Source: Bacillota bacterium (lineage in GTDB: Bacteria; Bacillota; Dethiobacteria; DTU022; UBA8154). From it: a stretch of DNA of 44,220 nt. The stretch lies in NCBI GenBank assembly GCA_030656575.1, contig JAUSPO010000078.1:1-44220 (forward strand), read 5' to 3'. The number at the start of each line of letters is the position of its first letter. Positions within the stretch are counted from its first letter, which is position 1. Below the pieces are notes generated by a model. The model was not told the DNA's origin. It made no database searches and was given only the letters and a program-made list of their open reading frames with translations. The position numbers and the translations under genes are program-made. Positions 7,999 through 17,055 of the stretch are shown piece by piece.

Positions 7999-9921
7999 TC
8001 AATTTCTGTTTTCCACTGATTCAACAGAAGGAAAGAGTGTTATATCTGTATGAGGCAAAAAGAGGGCCGAAACATATTCATCCATAAAAATTGTTCCTAC
8101 GGAAAGCTCAATATAGGTAATCATATTCCCGATTTTCCGTGCTTTATTCAGAGCTTTCCGGGAAAGCAGACCAAGCTTGGCCCCTTTTAACGAACTGTTA
8201 CCAATAAACTCAAACTTTTCGTATTCCAGATCGGGAAGTAACCCGATACGAATGGCGTCTTGAATATGCAGGTAATTTCCAAAACCACCGGCGATGATCA
8301 CTTTTGATATTACTGATTCATCCAATTCCAGCGTTCGCAAAAGAGTCCTTATTGCCGCATAGACAGCACCTTTGGCCATGATAAGATTCTTTAGATCGCC
8401 TTCCGTGAGAAAGATATCCTTTTCAACACCTGAATCATCAGCCCAGACGAGAACATACTCCAAACCTTCCTCACCACTGCGTAAACGGGCAGATTTCAGG
8501 TCTGATTGAAATTTTCCGCTGCGATCAATGATACCAGCCGTTTTCAGCGCTGAGAGACAGTCAATTAATCCGGAACCGCAAATACCCAAAGGTTTCACAT
8601 TATTAACTGTTTTAACCTGTACTTCCAGACTAACCGGGTCAACAACTACCCGTTCAATGGCACCACTCATGGCACGCATCCCAAAGGTTATACCTCCACC
8701 TTCAAAGGATGGGCCTGCAGAACATGCACATCCTACCATCCAGTCTTTATTTCCCAGAACTATTTCCCCATTTGTTCCAATATCCACAAAAAGCACTATT
8801 TCATCGTTCTCAGCCAGATCGGCATAAAGAATGCCGGATACAATATCCCCGCCCAGATAACTGGCCACTTGGGGGAAAGAATGAACCCATGCTTCCGGAT
8901 GAACCCTGAGACCCAAATCTTTGGCCTTCACAGCAGGTGTAGAGGAAAAAGTGGGTATATAAGGCTCAAGCCTGATAAAATCAGGGGGCACCCCCAGGAA
9001 AAGGTGTGTCATCGTGGTATTCCCCGCTGTGACAACCTGAAGGATTTCTTCTTCATTGATTCCTGCCTGCTGTAAGATCTGCCCGATAATTTCATTAATC
9101 GTGCCGATCACGGAATCATGCAGTTCATTCAGGCCTTTTTCATCCTCGGATGCATAGATTATCCGGGATATAATATCATCTCCATACCTGGACTGCCTGT
9201 TAAAACTTCCATGATGAAGAACAGTTTTTCCATTAAGCAGATCAACCAGGTAGATAGCGACTGTAGTCGTACCAATATCAATGGCAAGTCCATAAAGGGG
9301 TTTTTCGTTCTGACCGGCTGCTGCAGTAATAACTTCAACATTTCCCGGAAAATAAGTCATTACAACGGATAGATTCCAGTTTCTTTCTCTGAGAGCCTTC
9401 GCCAGTCCTCTAAGAGCAGCAGTGTTTATTTTGATCTCTGTCTCTGGACTGCTTTTTCCCATTTCACGTCTCAGAGCCATCATTAATCTGGTAAGGTCAC
9501 TCGTGTTATCATCGATACTCGGTGGTTCGAGAGACAGTTGAAAGCGGGTACATAGTGGATAGCCATCATAGGCCCCATATGCTTCCTCTTCCCCGTCCAC
9601 ATTGTCAGGGGAATTGAAAAGAATACGGTGTTCCTCCAGGCGAGAACTTATGGGGATATTAACACGTAGATCCTGATCCCCTACAAGGGCCTGGCAGGAA
9701 AGAACATAACCCTGTTCCTGTTCTTCCCCGGAAAGCTTACCGGTTGATTTAACTATCGCTTTACCCTCTTCTACCTTTACAAGGCACCTGCTGCAAGACC
9801 CTTTTCCTCCACAGGAACTTTTTACTTCAATACCGGCAAGAGCAGCGGCACGAAGCAGAGGAGTGCCAGGCAGCACTTCTAAAGAAACCTCTTCAGGTAG
9901 AAAAACAACCTTTCTATTCAA
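7999..9921 (-). CDS. acsV: Reductive activator of corrinoid protein (RACo/AcsV), DUF4445 family
   Basis: AcsV uses ATP hydrolysis to drive an electron onto cob(II)alamin that has formed in CFeSP by accidental oxidation, returning it to the Co(I) state. The first 90 residues are a plant-type [2Fe-2S] ferredoxin domain with C37, C43, C46 and C76. The rest is the ASKHA-fold activator domain: GLAIDIGTTTVAIYLVDL near residue 215, VTAGNTTMTHLFLG near 300, FVDIGTNGEIVLG near 380, SAGPSFEGGGI near 405 and IIAGGFGNYL near 560. At 640 residues it is full length for the family. The start is TTG 9921 with GGAG upstream, 11 bases after acsC. Its place between acsC and acsD fits a CFeSP maintenance role. 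Confidence 0.93.
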   Translation of the reverse strand: MNRKVVFLPEEVSLEVLPGTPLLRAAALAGIEVKSSCGGKGSCSRCLVKVEEGKAIVKSTGKLSGEEQEQGYVLSCQALVGDQDLRVNIPISSRLEEHRILFNSPDNVDGEEEAYGAYDGYPLCTRFQLSLEPPSIDDNTSDLTRLMMALRREMGKSSPETEIKINTAALRGLAKALRERNWNLSVVMTYFPGNVEVITAAAGQNEKPLYGLAIDIGTTTVAIYLVDLLNGKTVLHHGSFNRQSRYGDDIISRIIYASEDEKGLNELHDSVIGTINEIIGQILQQAGINEEEILQVVTAGNTTMTHLFLGVPPDFIRLEPYIPTFSSTPAVKAKDLGLRVHPEAWVHSFPQVASYLGGDIVSGILYADLAENDEIVLFVDIGTNGEIVLGNKDWMVGCACSAGPSFEGGGITFGMRAMSGAIERVVVDPVSLEVQVKTVNNVKPLGICGSGLIDCLSALKTAGIIDRSGKFQSDLKSARLRSGEEGLEYVLVWADDSGVEKDIFLTEGDLKNLIMAKGAVYAAIRTLLRTLELDESVISKVIIAGGFGNYLHIQDAIRIGLLPDLEYEKFEFIGNSSLKGAKLGLLSRKALNKARKIGNMITYIELSVGTIFMDEYVSALFLPHTDITLFPSVESVENRN

Positions 9922-9932
9922 AGGCTCATCTC

Positions 9933-11261
9933 CTATGCAAACTGAGCTTTGGCGAACTTCTGGATTCCGGAGGACTCTCTGGGGCCTACGATTACTTCCC
10001 AGCCCGATTCATCTTCCAGCTTGCCTTTGAGAACAGCAACTGCTCCAGGGATAACGATTTTTTTATGGTTTACTTTCCCTTCCATTTCAAGATCCTTAAT
10101 AGACTTTGCAATTTTTTCCGCGGTAAACTTATTGTCGGCATATGCAGTCAGTACGGAAATGCCTCCTGTGTCCACGGAAATAATATAGCTGGGAATACGT
10201 GTGGCAGCTACTTCTCCTTCAACGAGGAAGTAAGTCAGGGAGAAGTTGGTGGTACAATAAACAGGAGAATTTTCGTTTACATCGCCCAGGACATGAAGGC
10301 CAGGTTCAACGGCAACAGGTTTTTGCGGGTCGGTGTAAATATTTGCCCTTAGACTTACAAGAGGAAGCAAAAGTTCCTTCTTGGCATTTTTTAAGACGAT
10401 TAGGCTGGCATATTTTGCTACGTATGTGGCGGCCTGGAGCATTTCCTCCTGGGGATCATCCTTTGAGGTAAAAGCAATGGCCGGATAACCGAAAGTACGG
10501 AACTTTTTCTTTACTGCCAGGCGGCGGAACTGAGTCATATCAGCAATAACTTTACTTGTTTCGCGGGCGCCGGAATCAAGAACTAGCTCTTTGTATCCCA
10601 GAGCTACAATTTTTTCAACTAATTCTGCCAGGCTATCGAGGTTCTCGCCCTTAACAGCAAGAGGACAGCCGTTGGCTTTAGCAAGTTCGGTCATCTTTTC
10701 ATAGTTATCTTTATCTGCGGCATAGAGGAGCGGCTTACGCGCGGCAAGAACTTGTAATGCTGCTTCCATAGCGCCTACATCCTGTGTAATAAGAACAAAG
10801 TTTTTATTTGTTTTTGCTGCAGCTTTTTCAGCTGCTGCCTTGAAGGTCGCAGCATCACCTGAAGCATTGACCAGTGCAATCATGTCAACTTCATAATGCT
10901 GGCCAACACGATCAAATACCAGTCCGTTAATGGAATCCACTTTTGCATCAACATCTTCATTATCGTTGACAGCTATGGCAACAGCTGTGGGGTGATTGAA
11001 CCGCTTATCATGGCGGAAAATCTCCGTTTCATCACCCATTTGAATCACGTTTTCTCCTGCTCCCACTTTTACAAGACGAATAGGTGGTGCAGCAGCAGAA
11101 GAGAGGGCCTCCTTTGCTTGATCGGAAACATCAGGGCAGGCATCAAGAGAAGCCTTGCCATTCGCCAAGGCCATTGCAAAAGCCAGGCAGGTTGGGAAAC
11201 CGCATACCTTACAATTGGTTTTGGGTAAGTGCTTGAAAATATCTAATCCTGTTAAACCCAT
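9933..11261 (-). CDS. acsC: Corrinoid/iron-sulfur protein large (gamma) subunit
   Basis: AcsC is the large CFeSP subunit, which holds the [4Fe-4S] cluster used for reductive activation and binds the cobamide through its C-terminal domain. The N-terminal domain has the cluster cysteines C17, C20, C25 and C42 (NCKVCGFPTC, then DACPD). The middle TIM barrel includes VLDSGARETSK and FRTFGYPAIAF, and the end has a Rossmann-like corrinoid domain with ISVDTGGISVLTAYA. ATG at 11261 gives the family-typical start (MGLTGLDIFK) and follows AAAGGAG by eight bases. A further ATG at 11279 lacks a ribosome site. The gene lies between acsB and acsV and appears intact at 442 residues. Confidence 0.95.
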   Translation of the reverse strand: MGLTGLDIFKHLPKTNCKVCGFPTCLAFAMALANGKASLDACPDVSDQAKEALSSAAAPPIRLVKVGAGENVIQMGDETEIFRHDKRFNHPTAVAIAVNDNEDVDAKVDSINGLVFDRVGQHYEVDMIALVNASGDAATFKAAAEKAAAKTNKNFVLITQDVGAMEAALQVLAARKPLLYAADKDNYEKMTELAKANGCPLAVKGENLDSLAELVEKIVALGYKELVLDSGARETSKVIADMTQFRRLAVKKKFRTFGYPAIAFTSKDDPQEEMLQAATYVAKYASLIVLKNAKKELLLPLVSLRANIYTDPQKPVAVEPGLHVLGDVNENSPVYCTTNFSLTYFLVEGEVAATRIPSYIISVDTGGISVLTAYADNKFTAEKIAKSIKDLEMEGKVNHKKIVIPGAVAVLKGKLEDESGWEVIVGPRESSGIQKFAKAQFA

Positions 11262-11378
11262 TGTCCAGACTCCTTTCATTTCTCGTGATTTTACATAGAA
11301 GAACCCTTAGATTTCATCACCATTGCTCCATCTATGGATCTTCTTAAATAACTAAGAACTAAGGTTAATGTTCTTTAA

Positions 11379-13583
11379 TTACATCAACGGTTCCATGGTT
11401 AATGCCGGATGTCCTTTTTCTTCCAGGAAGGGCAAGATCTCTTCCACCGTGGTACCGATCGTCTCATCAGCAATCTTATCAACGAAATCAGTACCCAAGC
11501 CCTGCTCTTCAGCAGCTTTGCGCAGGTCATCGCCCAACCAGTCCTTCAGTTCCTTAGGCATCCAGACCAAGTGCCCTAACCCTCCGTCAGCGCTGATGAA
11601 CTTCTTACTCAGCACATAGGGGCGCCCGTGTCCCATAAATCCGGGAGTTTGTATTCCACCGCCCACAGAACCGGCAAGTGTTGAGAAGTTCATACCACAG
11701 GGAGTCATACCACCGTGTTCCCGTGTGGTAATCATAACCCCGTTAACTTCGGGAACAATACCCATGATACATTCAAAGCAGCCGCAGGATGTCATCGGCC
11801 GATCGATAAAGGAGTACATGGAGCACTCTTCAATGTTACGGTTTGTGTTGTTATATACAAACTCGTTAACAGAAGCCCAGATACCTTTCTTCTCGTCAAT
11901 GACGCCTTCCTTCTTGATCGGCTGGTTCGGACCTGTGGGGTCGATCTCGTTGGATGCTTTTCCATCCAACCAGCTGACGGCACCGCAAAGGCCTAAGCGC
12001 TGTGGTGTAACCACGCAAACATGGTTAGGTGCGAAAGACTGGCAGAGGGTGCAGGAATAAAACATATCCACCGACTCATCCGTGAGTCCTGCGAGACGGG
12101 CATCGCGGCTGGCATAGACTTTTCTGGCCTCTTCCAGTTTTTCGTCAACCATCTTGGGATCTGTATAGATTGTTACCTGCACACGGTCTACGATAGCAGG
12201 AAAGTCGTCTTTAAACTTGGCAATGAGCAGGTCACCATAGTGGCGGAACTTAAAACCCTTGGCCACACAGTCCTTGCTGACCCGGTACCAGCAGAGATTA
12301 CGCTGACCGGTATGCCAGAGACCCTCGCCATAGTTCACAAAGTCGTGAATACGGCGCTCCAGAACGCCTTCAAAGTCTTCCTGCATCTTGCGGCCATAAA
12401 TCTTCACATAAATACCGCCGCTGATGGCAGCTCCCTCTTCGATTTCATCCACGTCGGGACCGACTATTTCTACTTTGCCATCTTCTATTTCACTTTCTTC
12501 CACCATCTTCACCAGCTCAAACGATGGTGTACGGCCGCCTCCAAATTCCAGGTACATATCCTTTTTACGAATAGCCTCTCCTTCAAATGCAGGGGCGACT
12601 GTAAAGGGTACTGGAATATCAAGAATCTTCAGCTTAATGCCGCGGACTTCCAGGGCGACCTGCACCAGAGTTTCGTAATCGGGGTGGGCAATGTACCAGT
12701 TTGGAATCTGCTCATCTTCAGGCAGTTCATGGTCAACCAGCACAGGGAAACCGAGGAAAATAGCCGCAAAATGAGCAGCAATCTGCACTTCATCCCGCTC
12801 TCCGAAATGGAGCACAAATGCCCGGATACGGCGCCGCTGATAGTCTCTTTGTTCTTCCCGTAAGCCGGGAGCAATCCCGCCGAAGGCAAGCCCGGCACGG
12901 AGGGCGTAGTTTACAGCATGAATAACCTGGGTAAAGTTACCCATGGTGAAAGTAATAAAGTCAATACCCAGCTTCAGGCCTGCCTCGATGGCCTGATCCA
13001 CAACCTCGTAGGCCATAAAGATCATAAACCCTTTTGCCTGCAGATCGCTGATGATTTTGGCAAGTGCTTCCGTGGACTTTGCCTTGCCAACTATTACAGC
13101 CTGGCCGGGGATGGTCCAGTCTACAAGGAGAATCCCATAACGGCGTACGACAGGGTCGCCCAGGAAACCGGTCCAGGGAGAAACATGAAGATTCTCGCCC
13201 TTCAGATAGCGGATAGCCTCGATTATTTCTGCAGCATACGCCGTCGATTCACCGCAAAGGCGGGCATTGTAAAAATTAAGCTCCTCTTTGATCTGATTAC
13301 GCATGCGGTTTAAAATGGGTACCAGTTCCCCGAGCTTTGTAACCTTCTCACCACTTAAGTTCATGATAACGGGCAGATAATATCCCGTATCGGGATATCC
13401 TACAGGATGATCCGGGCCGTAACGCCTGATAGCCTGGCTCAGCAAAATCTCCGCGTAGCTGGTGGCAATAATCGCACCGTCATAAACCTTTTGGAATAAC
13501 GGCAGCGGCGGATTTGACTCATCTATAGCACCGTCATATATTTCTTCAAAGGAATTTTCCCATTCTTTGCCTACTGTTGACAT
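11379..13583 (-). CDS. acsB: Acetyl-CoA synthase (CO-methylating), alpha subunit of CODH/ACS
   Basis: AcsB condenses CO, the corrinoid-bound methyl group and CoA to acetyl-CoA on its nickel-containing A-cluster. All six A-cluster cysteines are present: C511, C514, C523 and C533 for the [4Fe-4S] cubane and C600-G-C602, which holds the distal nickel. The pattern is shifted by five residues from Moorella AcsB. The three-domain bacterial form is complete (734 residues, including the N-terminal CODH-contacting domain), unlike the shorter archaeal CdhC. The start ATG 13583 follows AAGGAGG by nine bases. It ends with the conserved tail GHPALTMEPLM. It lies 33 bases after acsA, matching the stable A2B2 complex. 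Confidence 0.97.
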   Translation of the reverse strand: MSTVGKEWENSFEEIYDGAIDESNPPLPLFQKVYDGAIIATSYAEILLSQAIRRYGPDHPVGYPDTGYYLPVIMNLSGEKVTKLGELVPILNRMRNQIKEELNFYNARLCGESTAYAAEIIEAIRYLKGENLHVSPWTGFLGDPVVRRYGILLVDWTIPGQAVIVGKAKSTEALAKIISDLQAKGFMIFMAYEVVDQAIEAGLKLGIDFITFTMGNFTQVIHAVNYALRAGLAFGGIAPGLREEQRDYQRRRIRAFVLHFGERDEVQIAAHFAAIFLGFPVLVDHELPEDEQIPNWYIAHPDYETLVQVALEVRGIKLKILDIPVPFTVAPAFEGEAIRKKDMYLEFGGGRTPSFELVKMVEESEIEDGKVEIVGPDVDEIEEGAAISGGIYVKIYGRKMQEDFEGVLERRIHDFVNYGEGLWHTGQRNLCWYRVSKDCVAKGFKFRHYGDLLIAKFKDDFPAIVDRVQVTIYTDPKMVDEKLEEARKVYASRDARLAGLTDESVDMFYSCTLCQSFAPNHVCVVTPQRLGLCGAVSWLDGKASNEIDPTGPNQPIKKEGVIDEKKGIWASVNEFVYNNTNRNIEECSMYSFIDRPMTSCGCFECIMGIVPEVNGVMITTREHGGMTPCGMNFSTLAGSVGGGIQTPGFMGHGRPYVLSKKFISADGGLGHLVWMPKELKDWLGDDLRKAAEEQGLGTDFVDKIADETIGTTVEEILPFLEEKGHPALTMEPLM

Positions 13584-13616
13584 TCGCTCTTACCTCCTTT
13601 TTATACAGGTTTTATT

Positions 13617-15584
13617 TTACCAGGTCTTAGAAATAGCATCTGTTTCGTACTGCTCCTGAGCCATCTTATGAACCTTGAGTTTCCATGTTCTTTCCTGCAG
13701 GGCTCCCAGCAGCTTTTTGGCTGCTTCCGCGGGATCTTCCTCCCAGATAAAGTAACCGCCGTAAACATCCTGGGCAATCTGCAGGGCAATACCATCCACT
13801 AACGGGCTGCCGGGGATAGGCGGCATTACACCAACATGAACAGGCATACCCAAAGTAACAACCCAGCTGCCGATTGATACGGCCTTCTCGCTCATGGCTT
13901 CAGGGGCGCTGGCCACAAAAGGAACCTTGGGAGTATCCATCTGCCACTCCTGCGCGAGGGCAGTTACAAGGTCGTAGGCCCTGGTGTTATCAACACAGGA
14001 ACCCATGTGGAAAATAAGGGGCAGCTTATCCTGAAGCTTATCTTTATTGGCCTCATTCAGGCGATTAATAAAAGCCTTTAATCCCTCACCGGCATACTCT
14101 TCCACCGCATCACCGTTCATAAGACCTAACTTTGCATAACTGCCGGCTGCGCATCCGGTTGCCACTAATAGGACATTGTTCTTGGCCAGTTCCTTGGCTA
14201 TGGCTGTATGGCTCCCGTCATGGATAACTTTCAGGTTATTGCATCCGGCGAAGAGACAGACGCCTGCAAGCTCCCCGGAATCAATAGCATCAGTGATAAC
14301 TTTAATTGGATTATCGGGGTTTACAGCGGCAAGTATATCCGTAAGTGCCTCTAAACTGAAACCGGCCACTACTTTATGCTTAACTTGCGGTATGCTCACT
14401 TTGGAGGCATCACGCTGTTTGTAAGCATCAATAGCAATACCAACGATTTCCCGTGCTTTCTCCTGCGCTCTGGTCTCATCAAAATCCACATAATAGGAAC
14501 TGGGGATCTTGGCATTGGGGATCGTGGTGATAATTTTGGTATGGAAACATTCCGCCACAGTCTGGATACCTGGCATAATACACTGCACATCAACGACCAT
14601 GACATCCACAGCGCCGGTCATGATAGCCAGTTCCTGCGACGCAAAGTTGGTTAAGACAGGTACTCCCTGGCGCATCAATACTTCGTTACCTGTACAGCAG
14701 ATACCCATGCACTTAATACCTTCCGCGCCGGCAGCAATGGCTTCATCCTTCATATCGCGTGCCGCTTTGACAACCATTTCGCTTAAGATAGGGTTGTGAC
14801 CGTGAAGGGCAATATTGACCATTTTCTCTTCCAGTACGCCCATGTTGGCTTCACTAACCACGGGGGTAGGTGTACCAAAGAGTATATCAGAAAGATCGGT
14901 GGCAATATGCATGCCGATATAATCACACAAAGCTGTTTTCAACGACTGGAAGACAAGGTTTACGGGGTCGGCATCCATTCCCATGTGGGTTTGGGCCATG
15001 GACTCCGCAATGGTTTTATGGATACTGTTGGGCATAATATTACATTCCATCGCTTTTTCGAGGCGTTCCGGCACAATTGTTTTCTCCAGCCAGGCACTGT
15101 ATACTTTCTTATCCAGGCGGCTGAATTCTTCCATGGCAAGGTTAACTACGTCCTTAAGGACATCCTGTTCCGGACGACCTTCAGTGGGAAAGCCAAACCT
15201 CTCTGCTACCATTTTAAGCTTGGCACTGTCTGTTATGGAATAGTCTCCGGGATGCCCGTCGGCAATCTCCTTCATAACCATGGTTATATGAAAACCATGA
15301 TCAGAGTGGCAGGCTGTTCCGCCTAAAACATGACGCAGCAGATTGCGTGCGACAATGGTGTAGGGCGCCGCACCACAGATACCTTTGGAAGCTTTTTTCG
15401 TAATACGGCAGGGCCCCTGGATACAGATTGTACAACAAATACCAGTATTTCCGTACTGGCACTGGGGCTGCATATTCAAATAACGGTCATATGCTGACTC
15501 AATGCCGCTGCCCTCTGTTCTGGCCAGAACTTCCAGTGCAGCAGGATCAATAGTTCTGTTGCGATCCTTTTTCTTTTCAGCCAT
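13617..15584 (-). CDS. acsA: Anaerobic nickel carbon-monoxide dehydrogenase, beta subunit of CODH/ACS
   Basis: AcsA (CooS family) interconverts CO and CO2 on the Ni-Fe-S C-cluster and feeds CO through a tunnel to AcsB. N-terminal cluster cysteines are visible: QCQYGNTGICCTICIQGPC (C42, C50, C51, C54, C59) and C70 in KGIC. Further family blocks include LGGTACHSDHG (near 92), GIKCMGICCTGNE, VDVQCIMPG, LFAGCNN, VATGCAAG and FHMGSCVDNTRA, which hold C-cluster ligands. ATG at 15584 is preferred (655 residues). The ATG at 15605 overlaps the AGGAGG ribosome site itself. Spacing from that site to 15584 is about 12 bases, slightly long. It directly precedes acsB. Confidence 0.96.
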   Translation of the reverse strand: MAEKKKDRNRTIDPAALEVLARTEGSGIESAYDRYLNMQPQCQYGNTGICCTICIQGPCRITKKASKGICGAAPYTIVARNLLRHVLGGTACHSDHGFHITMVMKEIADGHPGDYSITDSAKLKMVAERFGFPTEGRPEQDVLKDVVNLAMEEFSRLDKKVYSAWLEKTIVPERLEKAMECNIMPNSIHKTIAESMAQTHMGMDADPVNLVFQSLKTALCDYIGMHIATDLSDILFGTPTPVVSEANMGVLEEKMVNIALHGHNPILSEMVVKAARDMKDEAIAAGAEGIKCMGICCTGNEVLMRQGVPVLTNFASQELAIMTGAVDVMVVDVQCIMPGIQTVAECFHTKIITTIPNAKIPSSYYVDFDETRAQEKAREIVGIAIDAYKQRDASKVSIPQVKHKVVAGFSLEALTDILAAVNPDNPIKVITDAIDSGELAGVCLFAGCNNLKVIHDGSHTAIAKELAKNNVLLVATGCAAGSYAKLGLMNGDAVEEYAGEGLKAFINRLNEANKDKLQDKLPLIFHMGSCVDNTRAYDLVTALAQEWQMDTPKVPFVASAPEAMSEKAVSIGSWVVTLGMPVHVGVMPPIPGSPLVDGIALQIAQDVYGGYFIWEEDPAEAAKKLLGALQERTWKLKVHKMAQEQYETDAISKTW

Positions 15585-15692
15585 AATGTTCCTAAACCTC
15601 CTCATTGAATGTATTTTCTAAATCATAGCTGTTTAGGTTATAACCAAGGTAGCTAACCAAACTTGGCCTTTTTCTGTCTGCCCGGAGAAAAT

Positions 15693-15706
15693 GCCGGGTT
15701 CCCGGC
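15693..15706. promoter_or_regulatory. GC-rich palindrome between cooC and acsA
   Basis: GCCGGG TT CCCGGC is a perfect 14-bp palindrome in the otherwise AT-rich 138-base cooC-acsA gap, followed in the minus direction by ATTTTC. It could be a weak attenuator or a site for RNA processing that sets different levels of CooC and of the CODH/ACS subunits. Without a longer T-run this is only a suggestion. Confidence 0.35.
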
Positions 15707-15743
15707 TCAAGTTCTACGCAAGTCAAGAAAACAATTAAGGTAA

Positions 15744-16505
15744 TTATATCGCCTCCTTTACAATTTCCTGGTAAACTTCCTCCACTCCCGTCAACAAATC
15801 TCCCTCGCCAAAAGCTGCAGGGTTTTCTTCCATTGATTTTTCCCAGATTCCATCCTGGTATGGCAGGAAGCCAATAATATCAGCTTCGGAGAAACTCTGC
15901 CGGATGAAGTCCTCTTCCTCTTCCCTGCGGATTTTATTGCCAATTATTTTGACCTTTCCTATTCCCAGGTCACGAGCGAGCTTTTGAACAACCTTAGCCG
16001 TTTTTACCCCGTTCCTGGTAGGTTCAGTCACCACCAGCATGAGGTCCACGCCCTGGGATGTTCCCCTGGTCAGATGTTCTATTCCAGCGCTCATGTCCAG
16101 AAAGACCACTTCTTTTTTATCCAGCAGCAGGGAGTTGAGAACTGCATTAAGAAAGGAGTTCTCTCTGCAGTAGCAGGCTGAGCCTCCTTGTTTAATGCCT
16201 CCCATAATTAAAAATTTTATTTTGCCCTTTTGCAGACTGTAATTGTCGATAACATCCTCTACATCAGGATTGAGGGAATAGAAAGCTCCTTTTCCACTTT
16301 TTTCTTCAATTACTTCTTTCATTTCCACCAAGGGAACTAATGAAGCCAGTTTTTCCGGATCCATACCGAGTGTAAGACCAAGACTGGCATCGGGATCAGC
16401 ATCCACAGCAAAAACATCGTAACCGTTTTTTACAAAGAGATAAATTAAATTGGCAGTAATAGTTGTCTTTCCTACTCCGCCTTTCCCTGATACAGCTATT
16501 TTCAT
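15744..16505 (-). CDS. cooC: CooC-type nickel-insertion ATPase for CODH/ACS
   Basis: CooC/AcsF is a MinD-like ATPase dimer that binds nickel and matures the Ni-containing metal sites of CODH or ACS. The deviant Walker A is KGGVGKT (residues 8-14). DADPD (35-39) and LDMSAGIEH near 140 are the switch and Walker B regions. The CxC nickel/zinc motif is C111-Y-C113. ATG at 16505 follows GGAG by eight bases; the upstream GTG at 16514 overlaps that site. It is the first gene of the operon, 138 bases before acsA. Whether it serves AcsA, AcsB or both cannot be read from the sequence. Confidence 0.9.
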   Translation of the reverse strand: MKIAVSGKGGVGKTTITANLIYLFVKNGYDVFAVDADPDASLGLTLGMDPEKLASLVPLVEMKEVIEEKSGKGAFYSLNPDVEDVIDNYSLQKGKIKFLIMGGIKQGGSACYCRENSFLNAVLNSLLLDKKEVVFLDMSAGIEHLTRGTSQGVDLMLVVTEPTRNGVKTAKVVQKLARDLGIGKVKIIGNKIRREEEEDFIRQSFSEADIIGFLPYQDGIWEKSMEENPAAFGEGDLLTGVEEVYQEIVKEAI

Positions 16506-16574
16506 AAAAACCACTCCTTCTACAATAAAAGATAGTTATTATCTTCCAAAAAACAGTATCCATTAAGCTCTTTT

Positions 16575-16583
16575 ATTATAGCA
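16575..16583 (-). promoter_or_regulatory. Extended -10 promoter of the Wood-Ljungdahl operon
   Basis: On the minus strand TGCTATAAT gives a perfect TATAAT (16575-16580) with TGn extension; the best -35 is a poor ATTTTG at 17 bases. The start point would be near 16568, leaving a leader of about 60 bases before cooC. No other strong promoter is seen between the clpC hairpins and cooC. Confidence 0.6.
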
Positions 16584-16890
16584 TATATTTTCAATTACAA
16601 AATATAATTTGGAAAAAAACAAGTAGTACCAGGCATAACTTTTTACAAGATCAAAGTTGTAATAATATTCACAAACTCCATACCAACCCGCATATCTCTG
16701 ATTCGACAAATGATAGAAAGATCCTCTTTTTACTATGAAAAATGGGCTGTGGAAAACTGGAGTCCGCTCAACTTTACCGGGAAAGCTCTCAGGTTCAGTA
16801 CATAAATAATCAGACCTATACAATTAGGTGTTTTCTCTATTCTTTGTCCTTATTCCTGCACCAGAATTTTCTCAACTTTAACACCCTCAG

Positions 16891-16933
16891 AAATATTAAA
16901 AGCCCCGCTTTTCAGGCGGGGCTTTTAATATTT
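16891..16933. terminator. Strong bidirectional terminator downstream of clpC
   Basis: Perfect 18-bp inverted repeat (16891-16908 with 16916-16933) with a GCCCCGC core and 7-base loop, ending in A/T-rich tails on both sides. It separates the ctsR-clpC operon from the acs operon. Between it and the cooC promoter (16584-16890) I see no convincing gene. Confidence 0.85.
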
Positions 16934-16960
16934 CTCCTGATTTTTCTTTTGGGTATAATC

Positions 16961-17052
16961 CCCCACCTCTAAGCATAGCGTAGGTGGAATTTTTCAATCA
17001 GGTGGAGTAGACTCTCCACCTGATTCCCCAATGTTTCAGCCTTGCTGAAACA
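16961..17052. repeat. Tandem hairpin cluster just after clpC
   Basis: Three hairpins in a row: CCACCT/AGGTGG (16963-16968 with 16982-16987), AATCAGGTGGAG with its exact complement (16996-17007 with 17014-17025) and TGTTTCAGC/GCTGAAACA (17032-17040 with 17044-17052). The last starts four bases after the clpC stop. With the terminator at 16891 this makes four stems in 162 bases. The AGGTGGGGGATTATACC-like minus-strand edge resembles IS200/IS605 right ends, so a transposon relic is possible. Confidence 0.6.
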
Positions 17053-17055
17053 AGT

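Noticed and set aside
16563-16823. 86-residue open frame upstream of cooC on the minus strand
   Set aside because: It covers the acs operon promoter, is rich in Tyr/Phe from AT-rich DNA and has no ribosome site.
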